Below are positions 25,964 through 34,873 of a DNA stretch of 64,000 nt, one piece after another. Every line of letters starts with the position of its first letter. Within the stretch, counting starts at the first letter, position 1. The position numbers and the translations under genes are program-made. The notes under the pieces are model-generated. The model saw only the letters and a list, made by a program, of their open reading frames with translations. It did not search any database and was not told the DNA's origin. Source of the DNA: Pseudomonas frederiksbergensis (GTDB lineage Bacteria; Pseudomonadota; Gammaproteobacteria; Pseudomonadales; Pseudomonadaceae); assembly GCF_001952935.1 (NCBI RefSeq), contig NZ_CP018319.1, forward strand, positions 4,422,001 to 4,486,000. Direction: 5' to 3'.

Positions 25964-25972
25964 TGTTGTAAG

Positions 25973-26003
25973 AAAACGGCGACCCAAGGGTCGCCGTTTT
26001 TTT
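25973..26003. terminator. Bidirectional terminator between yggL and benE
   Basis: AAAACGGCGACC (25973-25984) pairs with GGTCGCCGTTTT (25989-26000) over CAAG, with Ts after it and As before it. Both convergent genes end here; the last bases overlap the benE stop. Confidence 0.92.
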
Positions 26004-27192
26004 ATGCCTTGCGCCAATTCAGAATCACCATCGTTAGAACCCCCGCCACAATCCCCCAGAACGCCGAACCGATGGAAAACAGCGTCAGCCCCGACGCCGT
26101 GACCATAAAGGTAATCAGCGCCGCTTCACGTTCCTTCACTTCGCTCATGGCGATGCTCAAGCCATTGATGATCGAGCCAAACAACGCCAGTGCCGCTATC
26201 GACAGCACCAGTTCTTTCGGCAGCGCGGCAAACAGTGCCGCCAGTGTCGCGCCGAACACCCCGGCAATCCCGTAGAAAATCCCGCACCACACGGCCGCCG
26301 TATAGCGTTTGTTGCGATCCTCATGGGCATGCGGCCCGGTGCAAATTGCCGCGCTGATGGCTGCCAGGTTGATCCCGTGGGAACCGAACGGTGCCAGCAG
26401 CAATGAAGCGATGCCTGTGGTGGTGATCAGCGGTGAAGCCGGTACGGTATAACCGTCGGCGCGCAATACGGCGATGCCGGGCATGTTCTGCGAGGTCATT
26501 GCTACGACAAACAGCGGAATACCGATGCTGATGGTCGCGGCGAAGGAGAAGTGTGGCGTGGTCCAGACCGGCGTCGCCACTTCCAGATGAAAACCGCTGA
26601 AATCCAGCAGGCCCATGAGCCCGGAAAGTGCCGTCCCGATCAATAGCGCGGCGAGAACGGCATAACGCGGCGACAGGCGTTTGACCACCAGATAAGTGAA
26701 GAACATGCCCAGCACCAGTGCGGTGCGGTGCTGCGCGGCGACGAAGATTTCGCTGCCGATCTTGAACAGAATTCCCGCCAGCAGGGCCGCGGCCAATGAC
26801 GCTGGAATCTTTTTCATCAGCCGTTCGAAGCTGCCGGTCAGGCCACAAATCGTTACCAGCACTGCGCAGGTAATGTAGGCGCCGATGGCTTCGCCGTAGC
26901 TCACGCCGCCCAGACTGGTGATCAGCAACGCCGCGCCGGGTGTCGACCAGGCGATGGTGATCGGTGTGCGATAACGCAGAGACAGGCCGATCGAACACAC
27001 CGCCATGCCAATCGAGATCGCCCAGATCCACGAGGAAATCTGCCCGCTGGTCAGCCCCGCCGCTTGCCCGGCCTGGAACATCAGGACCAGCGAGCTGGTG
27101 TAACCGGTCATCATCGCAATGAAGCCGGCGACGATCGCAGAAGGCGACGTATCGGCAAAAGGGCGGATCTGCGTGTGCGTGGCGTCGTTCAT
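26002..27192 (-). CDS. benE: BenE-family benzoate/proton symporter
   Basis: A 396-aa membrane protein of the BenE family, with about 11-12 hydrophobic helices. Early motif FIAMMTGYTSSLVLMFQAGQAAGLT is typical. It imports aromatic carboxylates such as benzoate by proton symport in members studied. No benABCD genes are in the window, so its substrate here is uncertain. I chose the ATG at 27192 (MNDATHTQIRP); the long upstream extension contains repeat DNA. It faces a GntR regulator across a gap with a REPIN and a palindrome, which suggests control by that regulator. Confidence 0.85.
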   Translation of the reverse strand: MNDATHTQIRPFADTSPSAIVAGFIAMMTGYTSSLVLMFQAGQAAGLTSGQISSWIWAISIGMAVCSIGLSLRYRTPITIAWSTPGAALLITSLGGVSYGEAIGAYITCAVLVTICGLTGSFERLMKKIPASLAAALLAGILFKIGSEIFVAAQHRTALVLGMFFTYLVVKRLSPRYAVLAALLIGTALSGLMGLLDFSGFHLEVATPVWTTPHFSFAATISIGIPLFVVAMTSQNMPGIAVLRADGYTVPASPLITTTGIASLLLAPFGSHGINLAAISAAICTGPHAHEDRNKRYTAAVWCGIFYGIAGVFGATLAALFAALPKELVLSIAALALFGSIINGLSIAMSEVKEREAALITFMVTASGLTLFSIGSAFWGIVAGVLTMVILNWRKA

Positions 27193-27245
27193 GACAGCGG
27201 TGTTCCTTATACAGATGAAGATAGCCGCCACAACACAGAACCATG

Positions 27246-27333
27246 GTGGGAGCGGGCTTGCTCGCGAAAGCGGTGGGTCTGTAGAAGCAGATGTCGACTG
27301 ACACACCGCTTTCGCGAGCAAGCCCGCTCCCAC
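27246..27333. repeat. REPIN, GTGGGAGCGGGCTTGCTCGC family, copy 2
   Basis: Two inverted REP units ending TTCGCGAGCAAGCCCGCTCC separated by a short spacer. It sits in the benE-gntR gap. The REP unit is also found as false coding sequence in frame-extended ORFs here. Confidence 0.88.
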
Positions 27334-27433
27334 AGGGCGGCGGATTCTGCGTTCAAGCCTAAACTCAAACGTAAGGAATCGTTGCAATACAGCGGAAGTG
27401 ACAAACAGCCGTACAGTCGTGTTGCCACTGTCC

Positions 27434-27445
27434 ATTGTGTACAAT
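27434..27445. promoter_or_regulatory. Palindrome ATTGTGTACAAT, possible GntR operator
   Basis: Perfect 5-base arms (ATTGT and ACAAT) around GT, 93 bases before the gntR ATG and about 240 bases from the benE start. FadR-type GntR regulators bind sites of this kind (TTGT-N2-ACAA). It may control gntR or the divergent benE. Not proven. Confidence 0.5.
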
Positions 27446-27537
27446 CGCGGTGTTTTTTACGCGATACTTGCCAGCGACCCACTGTGCCGTATTACAGTCA
27501 CGGTCAATTCGCCGCAGTTCTTCCGACTCGAGTGCCC

Positions 27538-28302
27538 ATGAACGAACAGTTGCAACCCCTCAAGAAACAACCGCGAGCAGGCAAAGCCGGCCGCAGCGGT
27601 ACCCAGGACGATATCGTCTACGCGCATATTTTCGAGGCCATCCTCGAACAGCGTCTGGCGCCCGGTACCAAGTTGAGCGAAGAAGCGCTGGGGGAAATTT
27701 TCGGGGTCAGTCGCACCATCATTCGCCGCGCGCTGTCGCGCCTGGCCCATGAAGGCGTCGTGCTGTTGCGGCCGAACCGTGGCGCTGTCGTGGCCAGCCC
27801 GAGTGTCGAAGAGGCTCGCCAGGTGTTCATGGCCCGGCGTCTGGTGGAGCGTGCGATCACTGAATTGGCGGTGCAGCACGCCACTGCCGAGCAGATTGCC
27901 GAGTTGCGCCAGATGGTCAACGACGAACGCGACAGCTTCTCACGTGGCGATCGCGGCGCCGGTATTCGTCTATCGGGCGAGTTTCACTTGAAGTTGGCCG
28001 AAGCGGCGAAAAACGCGCCGTTGATCAGCTTCCAGCGCAGCCTGGTGTCCCAGACGTCGTTGATCATCGCCCAGTATGAAAGCGGCAATCGCTCCCACTG
28101 TTCCTACGACGAGCACACCCAGCTGATCGACGCCATCGAAGCGCGCAACGCTGAGCTGGCGGTGGACCTGATGATGCATCACATGGATCACATCGACAGC
28201 AAACTCAACCTCGACGAAGAGAGCGCGTCGGATGATTTGCATGCGGTGTTCTCGCATTTGTTGCAGACCAAGAAGCCAGGGCGGCCTGCTGCGAAACTCT
28301 GA
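27538..28302 (+). CDS. GntR-family (FCD/FadR subgroup) transcriptional regulator
   Basis: A 254-aa regulator. A winged helix (about residues 25-90: VYAHIFEAILEQRLAPGTKLSEEAL, GVSRTIIRRALSRLAHEGVV) is followed by an FCD ligand domain (about 100-230), with the metal-site residues of the family (SGEFHLKLAEA; HTQLIDAIEARN). The ATG at 27538 was preferred over earlier in-frame starts, which run into repeat DNA. Ligands in this subgroup are small acids or nucleobase breakdown products. Target genes are unknown; divergent benE and the downstream purine genes are both near. Confidence 0.85.
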   Translation: MNEQLQPLKKQPRAGKAGRSGTQDDIVYAHIFEAILEQRLAPGTKLSEEALGEIFGVSRTIIRRALSRLAHEGVVLLRPNRGAVVASPSVEEARQVFMARRLVERAITELAVQHATAEQIAELRQMVNDERDSFSRGDRGAGIRLSGEFHLKLAEAAKNAPLISFQRSLVSQTSLIIAQYESGNRSHCSYDEHTQLIDAIEARNAELAVDLMMHHMDHIDSKLNLDEESASDDLHAVFSHLLQTKKPGRPAAKL

Positions 28303-28314
28303 CTTCCTGACACT

Positions 28315-28426
28315 GATCGTTCCCACGCTCTGCGTGGGAATGCCTCAACGGACGCTCTGCGTTCGGTTCTGGATTGGGACGCGGAGCGTCCCGGGCTGCA
28401 TTCCCACGCGGAGCGTGGGAACGATC
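28315..28426. repeat. GATC-bounded palindromic repeat, copy 2 of 6
   Basis: Same plan as copy 1: GATCGTTCCCACGCTCTGCG at the left, its mirror at the right, and GACGCTC and GAGCGTC hairpins inside. It lies just before a terminator between gntR and guaD. Confidence 0.85.
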
Positions 28427-28461
28427 AATCCCCCGGACTGAAGAGAACGGGGGATTTTTTA
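28427..28461 (+). terminator. Terminator after the GntR gene
   Basis: AATCCCCCG (28427-28435) pairs with CGGGGGATT (28448-28456), followed by TTTTT. It begins immediately after repeat copy 2 and also faces the end of guaD. Confidence 0.85.
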
Positions 28462-28474
28462 TGCCCGAAGAAAA

Positions 28475-29779
28475 CTAGCGCTGATGCACCTGATTCCCCG
28501 CCGCATAGGTCTGCAACACCGTCCGGTCATCCCCCAGCGTCATCAACACAAACAACGTCTCGGCAATGTTATTGGCCTGCTTCAAGCGATAGCTCAGCAG
28601 TGGTGTGGCGTTGTAGTCCAACACCAGGAAGTCCGCATCAGTGCCCGGTTGCAGGGTGCCGATCTTGTCTTCCAGACGCAGCGCACGAGCACCGCCGAGG
28701 GTTGCCAGGTACAGCGATTTGAACGGGCTCAGTCGCGCACCTTGCAGCTGCATCACCTTGTACGCTTCGTTCAGCGTTTGCAGCAGCGAGAAACTGGTGC
28801 CGCCACCGACGTCCGTACCGATGCCGACATTCAACTTGTGCTTCTCTGCCATCGGCAGGTTGAACAGACCGCTGCCGAGGAAGAAGTTCGACGTCGGGCA
28901 GAAAGCGATCGCCGAGCCGGTTTCCGCCAGTCGCGCGCATTCGTCATCGCACAGGTGCACGCCGTGGGCGAATACCGAACGTTCGCCGAGCAGTTTGTAG
29001 TGGTCATAGACGTCCAGGTAGCCCTTGCGCTCCGGGAACAGTTCCTTGACCCACTCGATTTCCTTGAGGTTTTCGCTGATGTGGGTCTGCATGTACAGGT
29101 CTGGGAATTCGCTGAGCAACTGGCCGGCGAGGGTCAGCTGTTCCGGGGTGCTGGTCGGGGCGAAGCGCGGGGTGACTGCGTAGTGCAGGCGACCCTTGCC
29201 GTGCCAGCGTTCGATCAGCGCCTTGCTTTCGAAGTAGCTGGATTCGGCGGTGTCGGTCAGGTAGTCCGGCGCGTTGCGGTCCATCATCACCTTGCCGGCA
29301 ATCATCCGCAGGTCCAGCTGTTCGGCGGCTTCAAAGAACGAGTTCACCGATTGCGGATGCACGCTGCCGAACACCAGGGCCGTAGTGGTGCCGTTGCGCA
29401 GCAGTTCCTTGATGAAAATGTCCGCGACTTCGTCAGCGTGATCCTTGTCGGCAAACTGGCTTTCGCACGGGAAGGTGTAGGTGTTGAGCCAGTCCAGCAG
29501 CTGTTCGCCGTAGGCGCCGACCATGCCGGTTTGCGGTAAGTGAATGTGGGTGTCGATGAAACCCGGGGTGATCAGCGCGTCCTGATAATGCGTGATCTGG
29601 ATATCGGCCGGCAGGGTCGGCAGCAAGTCGCTGGCGTGACCGAGGGCGCTGATCTGGCCGTTATCGACCACCAGCAAGCCATCTTCGAAATACTCATACG
29701 AGGCTTCGATGCCCACTTCGGCGGGGTCGGCGATGCTGTGCAAAATGGCGGCGCGGTAGGCTTTGCGAGTCAAAGGCAT
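28475..29779 (-). CDS. guaD: GuaD, guanine deaminase
   Basis: A 434-aa amidohydrolase that turns guanine into xanthine plus ammonia. The metal-binding HxH is in DTHIHLPQTGMVGAYGEQLL, the family signature. Later motifs QTHISEN and HGVHL carry further metal and catalytic residues, and GTDVGGG holds the last Asp. I start it at 29779 (MPLTRKAYRAAIL), the usual family N-terminus. It ends the xdh block on this strand, 8 bases after xdhC, and feeds xanthine to XdhAB. Confidence 0.94.
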   Translation of the reverse strand: MPLTRKAYRAAILHSIADPAEVGIEASYEYFEDGLLVVDNGQISALGHASDLLPTLPADIQITHYQDALITPGFIDTHIHLPQTGMVGAYGEQLLDWLNTYTFPCESQFADKDHADEVADIFIKELLRNGTTTALVFGSVHPQSVNSFFEAAEQLDLRMIAGKVMMDRNAPDYLTDTAESSYFESKALIERWHGKGRLHYAVTPRFAPTSTPEQLTLAGQLLSEFPDLYMQTHISENLKEIEWVKELFPERKGYLDVYDHYKLLGERSVFAHGVHLCDDECARLAETGSAIAFCPTSNFFLGSGLFNLPMAEKHKLNVGIGTDVGGGTSFSLLQTLNEAYKVMQLQGARLSPFKSLYLATLGGARALRLEDKIGTLQPGTDADFLVLDYNATPLLSYRLKQANNIAETLFVLMTLGDDRTVLQTYAAGNQVHQR

Positions 29780-29787
29780 TGTCGTTC

Positions 29788-30645
29788 TCAATTCGTGGCT
29801 TGGTTCGAAGCCTGGTTGCGGCGTGAGGCAGGCAGCAGTTTGGCGATCGATGATCCGGCGCGGGCGGTGTGCTGGCCGAAATTGGCGTTATAGGTGGCGA
29901 TGATTTCGCCGGCGATAGAGATGGCGATTTCCACAGGCAACTTGCCTTTGACTTCGCCGATGCCCATCGGGCAGCGCATGCGTTGCAGCACGGCGCTGTC
30001 GAAACCACGGTCACGCAAGCGGTGTTCGAATTTCACCCGTTTGGTCTTCGAACCGATCAGGCCGAAGTAGGCGAAGTCGTTGCGCTTGAGGATCGCGGCG
30101 GTGAGTTCAAGGTCGAGCTGGTGATTGTGGGTCATGACGATGCAGTAGCTGCCAGCGGGCAGGTCATCGACTTCGTCCACCGGTTCTTCGGTGACGATTT
30201 TGCGTACGCCGTGGGGGATCTGTTCCGGGAATTCGGCTTCCCGCGAATCGATCCAGCGCACCCGGCAGGGCAGGCTGGCGAGCAGCGGCACCAGCGCCCG
30301 GCCGACGTGGCCGGCACCGAATACGGCAACCTGCGCCTGAACCTGGCCCATCGGTTCGAACAGCAATACGGTCACGCCGCCGCAGCATTGTCCCAGGCTG
30401 GCGCCGAGGCTGAAGCGTTCAAGGTGCGTGTCCTGCTTGCCGCTGGCAAGCATCTCGCGGCCGATTTGCATGGCCTTGTATTCCAGATGCCCGCCACCGA
30501 TGGTGTCGAAGGTCTGGTTGGCGCTGATGACCATCTTCGAGCCGGCGTTACGCGGCGTCGAGCCGAGCTCTTCGATGATGGTGACCAACACGCAGGGTTC
30601 ACCCCGGGATTGCAGGTCGGCGAGGGCGTCGATCCAGTTGTACAT
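29788..30645 (-). CDS. xdhC: XdhC, xanthine dehydrogenase accessory protein
   Basis: A 285-aa cytosolic protein that binds molybdenum cofactor, helps its sulfuration and inserts it into XdhB. Family features are VTIIEELGSTPRNAGSKMVIS near the start and VFGAGHVGRALVPLLASLPC, a Rossmann-type segment, in the middle. I start it at 30645 (MYNWIDALADL); the upstream extension is repeat DNA. It is followed by guaD and preceded by xdhB, so the four genes form one operon, though a REPIN lies between xdhB and xdhC. Confidence 0.92.
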   Translation of the reverse strand: MYNWIDALADLQSRGEPCVLVTIIEELGSTPRNAGSKMVISANQTFDTIGGGHLEYKAMQIGREMLASGKQDTHLERFSLGASLGQCCGGVTVLLFEPMGQVQAQVAVFGAGHVGRALVPLLASLPCRVRWIDSREAEFPEQIPHGVRKIVTEEPVDEVDDLPAGSYCIVMTHNHQLDLELTAAILKRNDFAYFGLIGSKTKRVKFEHRLRDRGFDSAVLQRMRCPMGIGEVKGKLPVEIAISIAGEIIATYNANFGQHTARAGSSIAKLLPASRRNQASNQATN

Positions 30646-30681
30646 ATTCACCTCAACATTTCTGTTGTCTGTTCCGGCCTC

Positions 30682-30746
30682 TTCGCGAGCAAGCCCGCTC
30701 CCACAGGTACGATGCAATCCTTGTGGGAGCGGGCTTGCTCGCGAAG
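30682..30746. repeat. Compact REPIN inside the xdhB-xdhC gap, copy 3
   Basis: TTCGCGAGCAAGCCCGCTCC and its reverse complement are separated by only about 22 bases. It lies inside what is probably one operon, so it could act as an RNA hairpin limiting xdhC and guaD expression, as known for REP sites in enteric bacteria. The effect is not shown. Confidence 0.85.
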
Positions 30747-30760
30747 GCCGCGACTCGGTC

Positions 30761-33160
30761 TTAAAGCGAAGCCAACTCCGGCTCAGCCTCGACAGCCTTC
30801 GCCGCCTTCAACTGGCGCATCTGCTCACAGCCCCACAACACCCGCTCCGGTGTCGCCGGCGCATCGATTTTTGGTTGATGCTTGTAGTCGCCCAGACTGG
30901 CCACGGCGTCCTTGATCGCACACCACGCCGCGATGCCGAGCATGAACGGCGGCTCGCCCACGGCCTTGGAGTGGAACACCGTGTCTTCCGGATTTTTACG
31001 GTTTTCCACCAGCTTCACCCGCAGGTCCAGCGGCATGTCCGCCACCGCCGGGATCTTGTAGCTGGCCGGGCCGTTGGTCATCAGTTTGCCCTTGTTGTTC
31101 CACACCAGTTCTTCCATGGTCAGCCACCCCATGCCCTGGATGAAACCACCCTCGACCTGACCGATGTCGATCGCCGGGTTCAGTGAGTCGCCGACGTCGT
31201 GGAGGATGTCGGTGCGCAGCATTTTGTACTCGCCGGTGAGGGTGTCGATGATCACCTCGCAGCACGCTGCGCCGAAGGCGTAGTAATAGAACGGCCGGCC
31301 CCGCGCCTGGCTACGGTCGTAGAAGATTTTCGGGGTCTTGTAGAACCCGGTGCTCGACAGCGAAACCTGGGCGAAATACGCCTGCTGGATCAGCGCTTCA
31401 AAGGTCAGGATATGATCGCGAACCCGCACGTGGCCGTTGTGGAACTCCACATCTTCTTCGCTGACTTTGTACTGCCGCGCGGCAAATTCAACCAAGCGTT
31501 TCTTGATGATTTCCGCCGCGTTTTGCGCGGCCTTACCGTTAAGGTCAGCGCCACTGGAAGCGGCGGTCGGCGAGGTGTTCGGCACCTTGTCGGTGTTGGT
31601 CGCGGTGATCTGCACGCGGTCCATTTCCACCTGGAACACTTCAGCCACGACCTGCGCGACTTTGGTGTTCAGGCCTTGGCCCATTTCGGTGCCGCCATGG
31701 TTCAGGTGGATGCTGCCGTCGGTGTAGACGTGGATCAGCGCACCGGCCTGGTTGAGGAAGCTGGCGGTGAAGGAAATACCGAATTTCACCGGGGTCAGCG
31801 CCAGGCCTTTTTTCAGGATCGGGCTGTTGGCGTTGTAGCGACGAATCGCTTCGCGGCGTTCGGCGTACTGGCTGCTTTCTTCCAGTTCGGCGGTCATTTC
31901 CTCGAGCATGTTGTGCTCGACGGTCTGGTAGTAATGGGTGACGTTGCGCTCGGTCTTGCCGTAGTAGTTGGCCTTGCGCACCGCCAGCGGATCAAGGCCC
32001 AGATGGCGGGCGATGGCGTCCATCACTTCTTCGATGGCGACCATGCCTTGCGGGCCGCCGAAACCACGGTAAGCGGTATTCGACGCGGTGTTGGTCTTGC
32101 AGCGATGACCGTTGATGGTCGCGTCGCCCAGGTAATAAGAGTTGTCGGCATGGAACATCGCGCGGTCGACAATCGATGCCGAGAGGTCCGGCGAGCAACC
32201 GCAGTTGCCGGCCAATTCCAGGGCAATGCCATGCAGCCGACCAGTGTTGTCGAAACCGACGTCGTACTCGATGTAGAACGGGTGACGCTTGCCGGTCATC
32301 AGCATGTCTTCGACCCGCGGCAGGCGCATCTTGGTCGGCTGGCCGGTGAGGTGCGCGATCACTGCGCACAGGCACGCGGGGCTCGCGGCCTGGGTTTCCT
32401 TGCCGCCGAAACCACCGCCCATGCGGCGCATGTCGACGACGATTTTGTTCATTGACACATCGAGCACTTCGGCGACGAGCTTCTGCACTTCGGTGGGGTT
32501 CTGCGTCGAGCAGTAGACAATCATGCCGCCGTCTTCCGTCGGCATCACCGAAGAGATCTGGGTTTCCAGATAGAAGTGTTCCTGGCCACCGATGTGCAGC
32601 GTGCCCTGGATGCGATGTTCGGCAGTAGAAAGCGCAGTGGCCGAATCGCCACGCTGATGTGTGTGGCTGTCGAGCACAAAATGGCGTTTGCGCAGGGCTT
32701 CAACCACGTCCAGAACGGGTTCGAGGTCTTCGTATTCGATGATCGCGGCCATGGCCGCTTTGCGTGCGGTTTCCAGGTCTTTCGCCGCAACGGCCAGTAC
32801 CGGTTGACCGACGAATTGCACGTCATCGATGGCCAGCAATGGGTCGCCCGGCAGCAGTGGGCCGATGTCTTTCAGGCCTGGCACATCTTCGTGAGTAATG
32901 GCGATGCGCACACCTTCGAAGGCGTAGCAAGGCTGGGTGTCGATGCTGATGATTTTTGCGTGGGCGCGGTCCGACAGGCGTGCGTAAACATGCAACTGGT
33001 TCGGAAATTCCAGCCGGTCGTCGATGTACTGCGCTTCACCGGACACGTGCTTGGCAGCGCTGTCGTGCTTGACGCTGCGGCCGACACCGGTGGTCAGGTC
33101 CTTGGCGAACAGTTCAGCCAATTCGGCTTGGGTCTTCTCTACAGCGTGATGATTAGACAT
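30761..33160 (-). CDS. xdhB: XdhB, xanthine dehydrogenase molybdopterin-binding subunit
   Basis: A 799-aa subunit of the xanthine oxidase family. It has the aldehyde-oxidase hammerhead domain (about residues 20-150), then the Moco domains. MGGGFGGKETQA (residues about 240-250) is the cofactor motif, AYRGFGGPQGM and VGEPPFMLG follow. The catalytic Glu near the C-terminus lies in GEPPFML. It converts xanthine to uric acid with XdhA. It overlaps xdhA by 8 bases. Confidence 0.95.
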   Translation of the reverse strand: MSNHHAVEKTQAELAELFAKDLTTGVGRSVKHDSAAKHVSGEAQYIDDRLEFPNQLHVYARLSDRAHAKIISIDTQPCYAFEGVRIAITHEDVPGLKDIGPLLPGDPLLAIDDVQFVGQPVLAVAAKDLETARKAAMAAIIEYEDLEPVLDVVEALRKRHFVLDSHTHQRGDSATALSTAEHRIQGTLHIGGQEHFYLETQISSVMPTEDGGMIVYCSTQNPTEVQKLVAEVLDVSMNKIVVDMRRMGGGFGGKETQAASPACLCAVIAHLTGQPTKMRLPRVEDMLMTGKRHPFYIEYDVGFDNTGRLHGIALELAGNCGCSPDLSASIVDRAMFHADNSYYLGDATINGHRCKTNTASNTAYRGFGGPQGMVAIEEVMDAIARHLGLDPLAVRKANYYGKTERNVTHYYQTVEHNMLEEMTAELEESSQYAERREAIRRYNANSPILKKGLALTPVKFGISFTASFLNQAGALIHVYTDGSIHLNHGGTEMGQGLNTKVAQVVAEVFQVEMDRVQITATNTDKVPNTSPTAASSGADLNGKAAQNAAEIIKKRLVEFAARQYKVSEEDVEFHNGHVRVRDHILTFEALIQQAYFAQVSLSSTGFYKTPKIFYDRSQARGRPFYYYAFGAACCEVIIDTLTGEYKMLRTDILHDVGDSLNPAIDIGQVEGGFIQGMGWLTMEELVWNNKGKLMTNGPASYKIPAVADMPLDLRVKLVENRKNPEDTVFHSKAVGEPPFMLGIAAWCAIKDAVASLGDYKHQPKIDAPATPERVLWGCEQMRQLKAAKAVEAEPELASL

Positions 33161-34607
33161 AAGCGGTCACCCGAGTCTCGATGTGCGGTGTTTGCAGTTC
33201 GATGAAGTATTTACGCAACAGGTTCTGCGCGCTGAGCAGGCGGTATTCCTTGCTGGCGCGGAAATCCGAGAGTGGTGTGAAATCTTCGGCCAGTGCAGCA
33301 CAGGCGCGTTCAACGGTGTCGTGATTGAATGGCGCGCCGAGCAACACCGTTTCGCAGTTATTCGCACGTTTCGGAATCGCGGCCATGCCGCCGAACGCTA
33401 CGCGAGCGTCGGCGATCACGCCGTTGTCGATGCGCAGGTTGAACGCGGCGCAAACGGCGGAAATGTCATCGTCCAGACGCTTGGAGACTTTGTAGGCGCG
33501 GAACAGTTGTTCGGCGCTGGCGCGAGGCACGATGATCTTTTCGATGAACTCGCTTTCCTGACGCGCGGTGACCCGGTAATCGATGAAGTAATCTTCCAGC
33601 GCCATCGTGCGGCGGACTTCGCCTTTGCACAAAACGATCTGCGCACCGAGGGCAATCAGCAGGGGCGGGGAGTCACCGATCGGCGAGGCATTGCCGATGT
33701 TGCCGCCGAGGGTGCCTTGGTTGCGGATCTGCAGGGAAGCAAAGCGTTGCAGCAGTTCGCCGAAGTCCGGGTACTCGGCTTTCAAGGCCTCATAGCAATC
33801 GGAGAGGGTGGTGGCGGCGCCGATTTCCAGGCGATCGTCAAAGCGTTCGATGCGCTTCATCTCGGCGACATTGCCGACGTAGATCATCACCGGCAGGGTG
33901 CGGTGGAACTGTGTGACTTCCAGCGCCAGATCCGTGCCGCCGGCCAGCAGGCGGGCTTGTGGATAGGCGTCATAGAGGTCAGCCAGATCGGCCACGGTTA
34001 GCGGCACCAGGCAGCGTTTGTCACCACTGTTGAGTTCGCCGATATCGGTGGGGGCGATGGCCTTCAGGCGAGCGATGGTGTCGGCTTCACGGGCGTCGAA
34101 CTGGTCCGTTTGCTTGCCGCAGCAGGATTGTTCGGCGGCCGCCAGAATCGGCCGGTAGCCTGTGCAGCGACAGAGGTTGCCGGCCAGTGCTTCGTGAGCT
34201 TTATGAGCATCCGGTTGATCGCTGTTCTTTTGCAGCGCGAACAGCGACATGACGAAACCGGGTGTGCAAAAACCGCATTGCGAACCGTGGCACTCGACCA
34301 TGGCTTTCTGCACGCTGTGCAGCTCGCCTTGGTGCTTGAGGTCTTCGACGCTGATCAATTGTTTTCCGTGCAATGACGAAACGAACGTCAGGCACGAGTT
34401 GAGGCTGCGATAGCGAATGTGTTCGCGGCCATCGTCATCCGTTTGCAGCTCGCCAACCACCACGGTGCAGGCGCCGCAGTCACCGCTGGCGCAGCCTTCT
34501 TTGGTGCCGGGTTTGCCCACATGGTCGCGCAGGTAATTGAGCACGGTCAGGTTTGGGTCCAGGGCGTGCTCGCTACGGAGTTCCTGGTTAAGTAAAAACT
34601 GGATCAC
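33153..34607 (-). CDS. xdhA: XdhA, xanthine dehydrogenase iron-sulfur/FAD subunit
   Basis: A 484-aa subunit. The plant-type [2Fe-2S] domain has CASGDCGACTVVVGE near residue 40. The second cluster has CGFCTPGFVMS near 115 and CRCTGYRPI near 147. The FAD domain (about 190-360) has LLAGGTDLALEVT and GGNIGNASPIGD, followed by a CO-dehydrogenase flavoprotein C-terminal domain. Electrons pass from Moco in XdhB through these clusters to FAD and NAD. The operon promoter should lie in 34608-34873. Confidence 0.95.
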   Translation of the reverse strand: MIQFLLNQELRSEHALDPNLTVLNYLRDHVGKPGTKEGCASGDCGACTVVVGELQTDDDGREHIRYRSLNSCLTFVSSLHGKQLISVEDLKHQGELHSVQKAMVECHGSQCGFCTPGFVMSLFALQKNSDQPDAHKAHEALAGNLCRCTGYRPILAAAEQSCCGKQTDQFDAREADTIARLKAIAPTDIGELNSGDKRCLVPLTVADLADLYDAYPQARLLAGGTDLALEVTQFHRTLPVMIYVGNVAEMKRIERFDDRLEIGAATTLSDCYEALKAEYPDFGELLQRFASLQIRNQGTLGGNIGNASPIGDSPPLLIALGAQIVLCKGEVRRTMALEDYFIDYRVTARQESEFIEKIIVPRASAEQLFRAYKVSKRLDDDISAVCAAFNLRIDNGVIADARVAFGGMAAIPKRANNCETVLLGAPFNHDTVERACAALAEDFTPLSDFRASKEYRLLSAQNLLRKYFIELQTPHIETRVTAYV

Positions 34608-34663
34608 GGAAGGCCTCGCAGACTCATTATTGTTGTTAACCGACTTGAACCGAATTTATCAGG

Positions 34664-34702
34664 TCTGACTTTTTGGTCAATGATTTTCTGACTTAAAGGT
34701 CA
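34664..34702. promoter_or_regulatory. Tandem operator-like repeats between xdhA and GntR
   Basis: TCTGACTTTTTGGTCA (34664-34679) and TCTGACTTAAAGGTCA (34687-34702) match at 13 of 16 bases and are 23 bases apart. The second contains a perfect inverted repeat, CTGAC and GTCAG, around TTAAAG. They are 57-95 bases from the xdhA ATG and 172-210 bases from the gntR ATG. A pair of such sites fits control by the GntR protein encoded at 34874-35533. Confidence 0.65.
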
Positions 34703-34873
34703 GGAAATGGCATTTTGTCGATCAACGACTCGTTCCTTCATTATTGACCCTCTCGGGATAGCCTGCTTTTTGCTGGATTCGTGCCAAAAACCGCTGAGTG
34801 GGCACTCCGCCATGTCGTATCAATTGCGCTACACTGCGCCGCTTGTGCAAATCGAAGAGTTTGAAGGACAACC

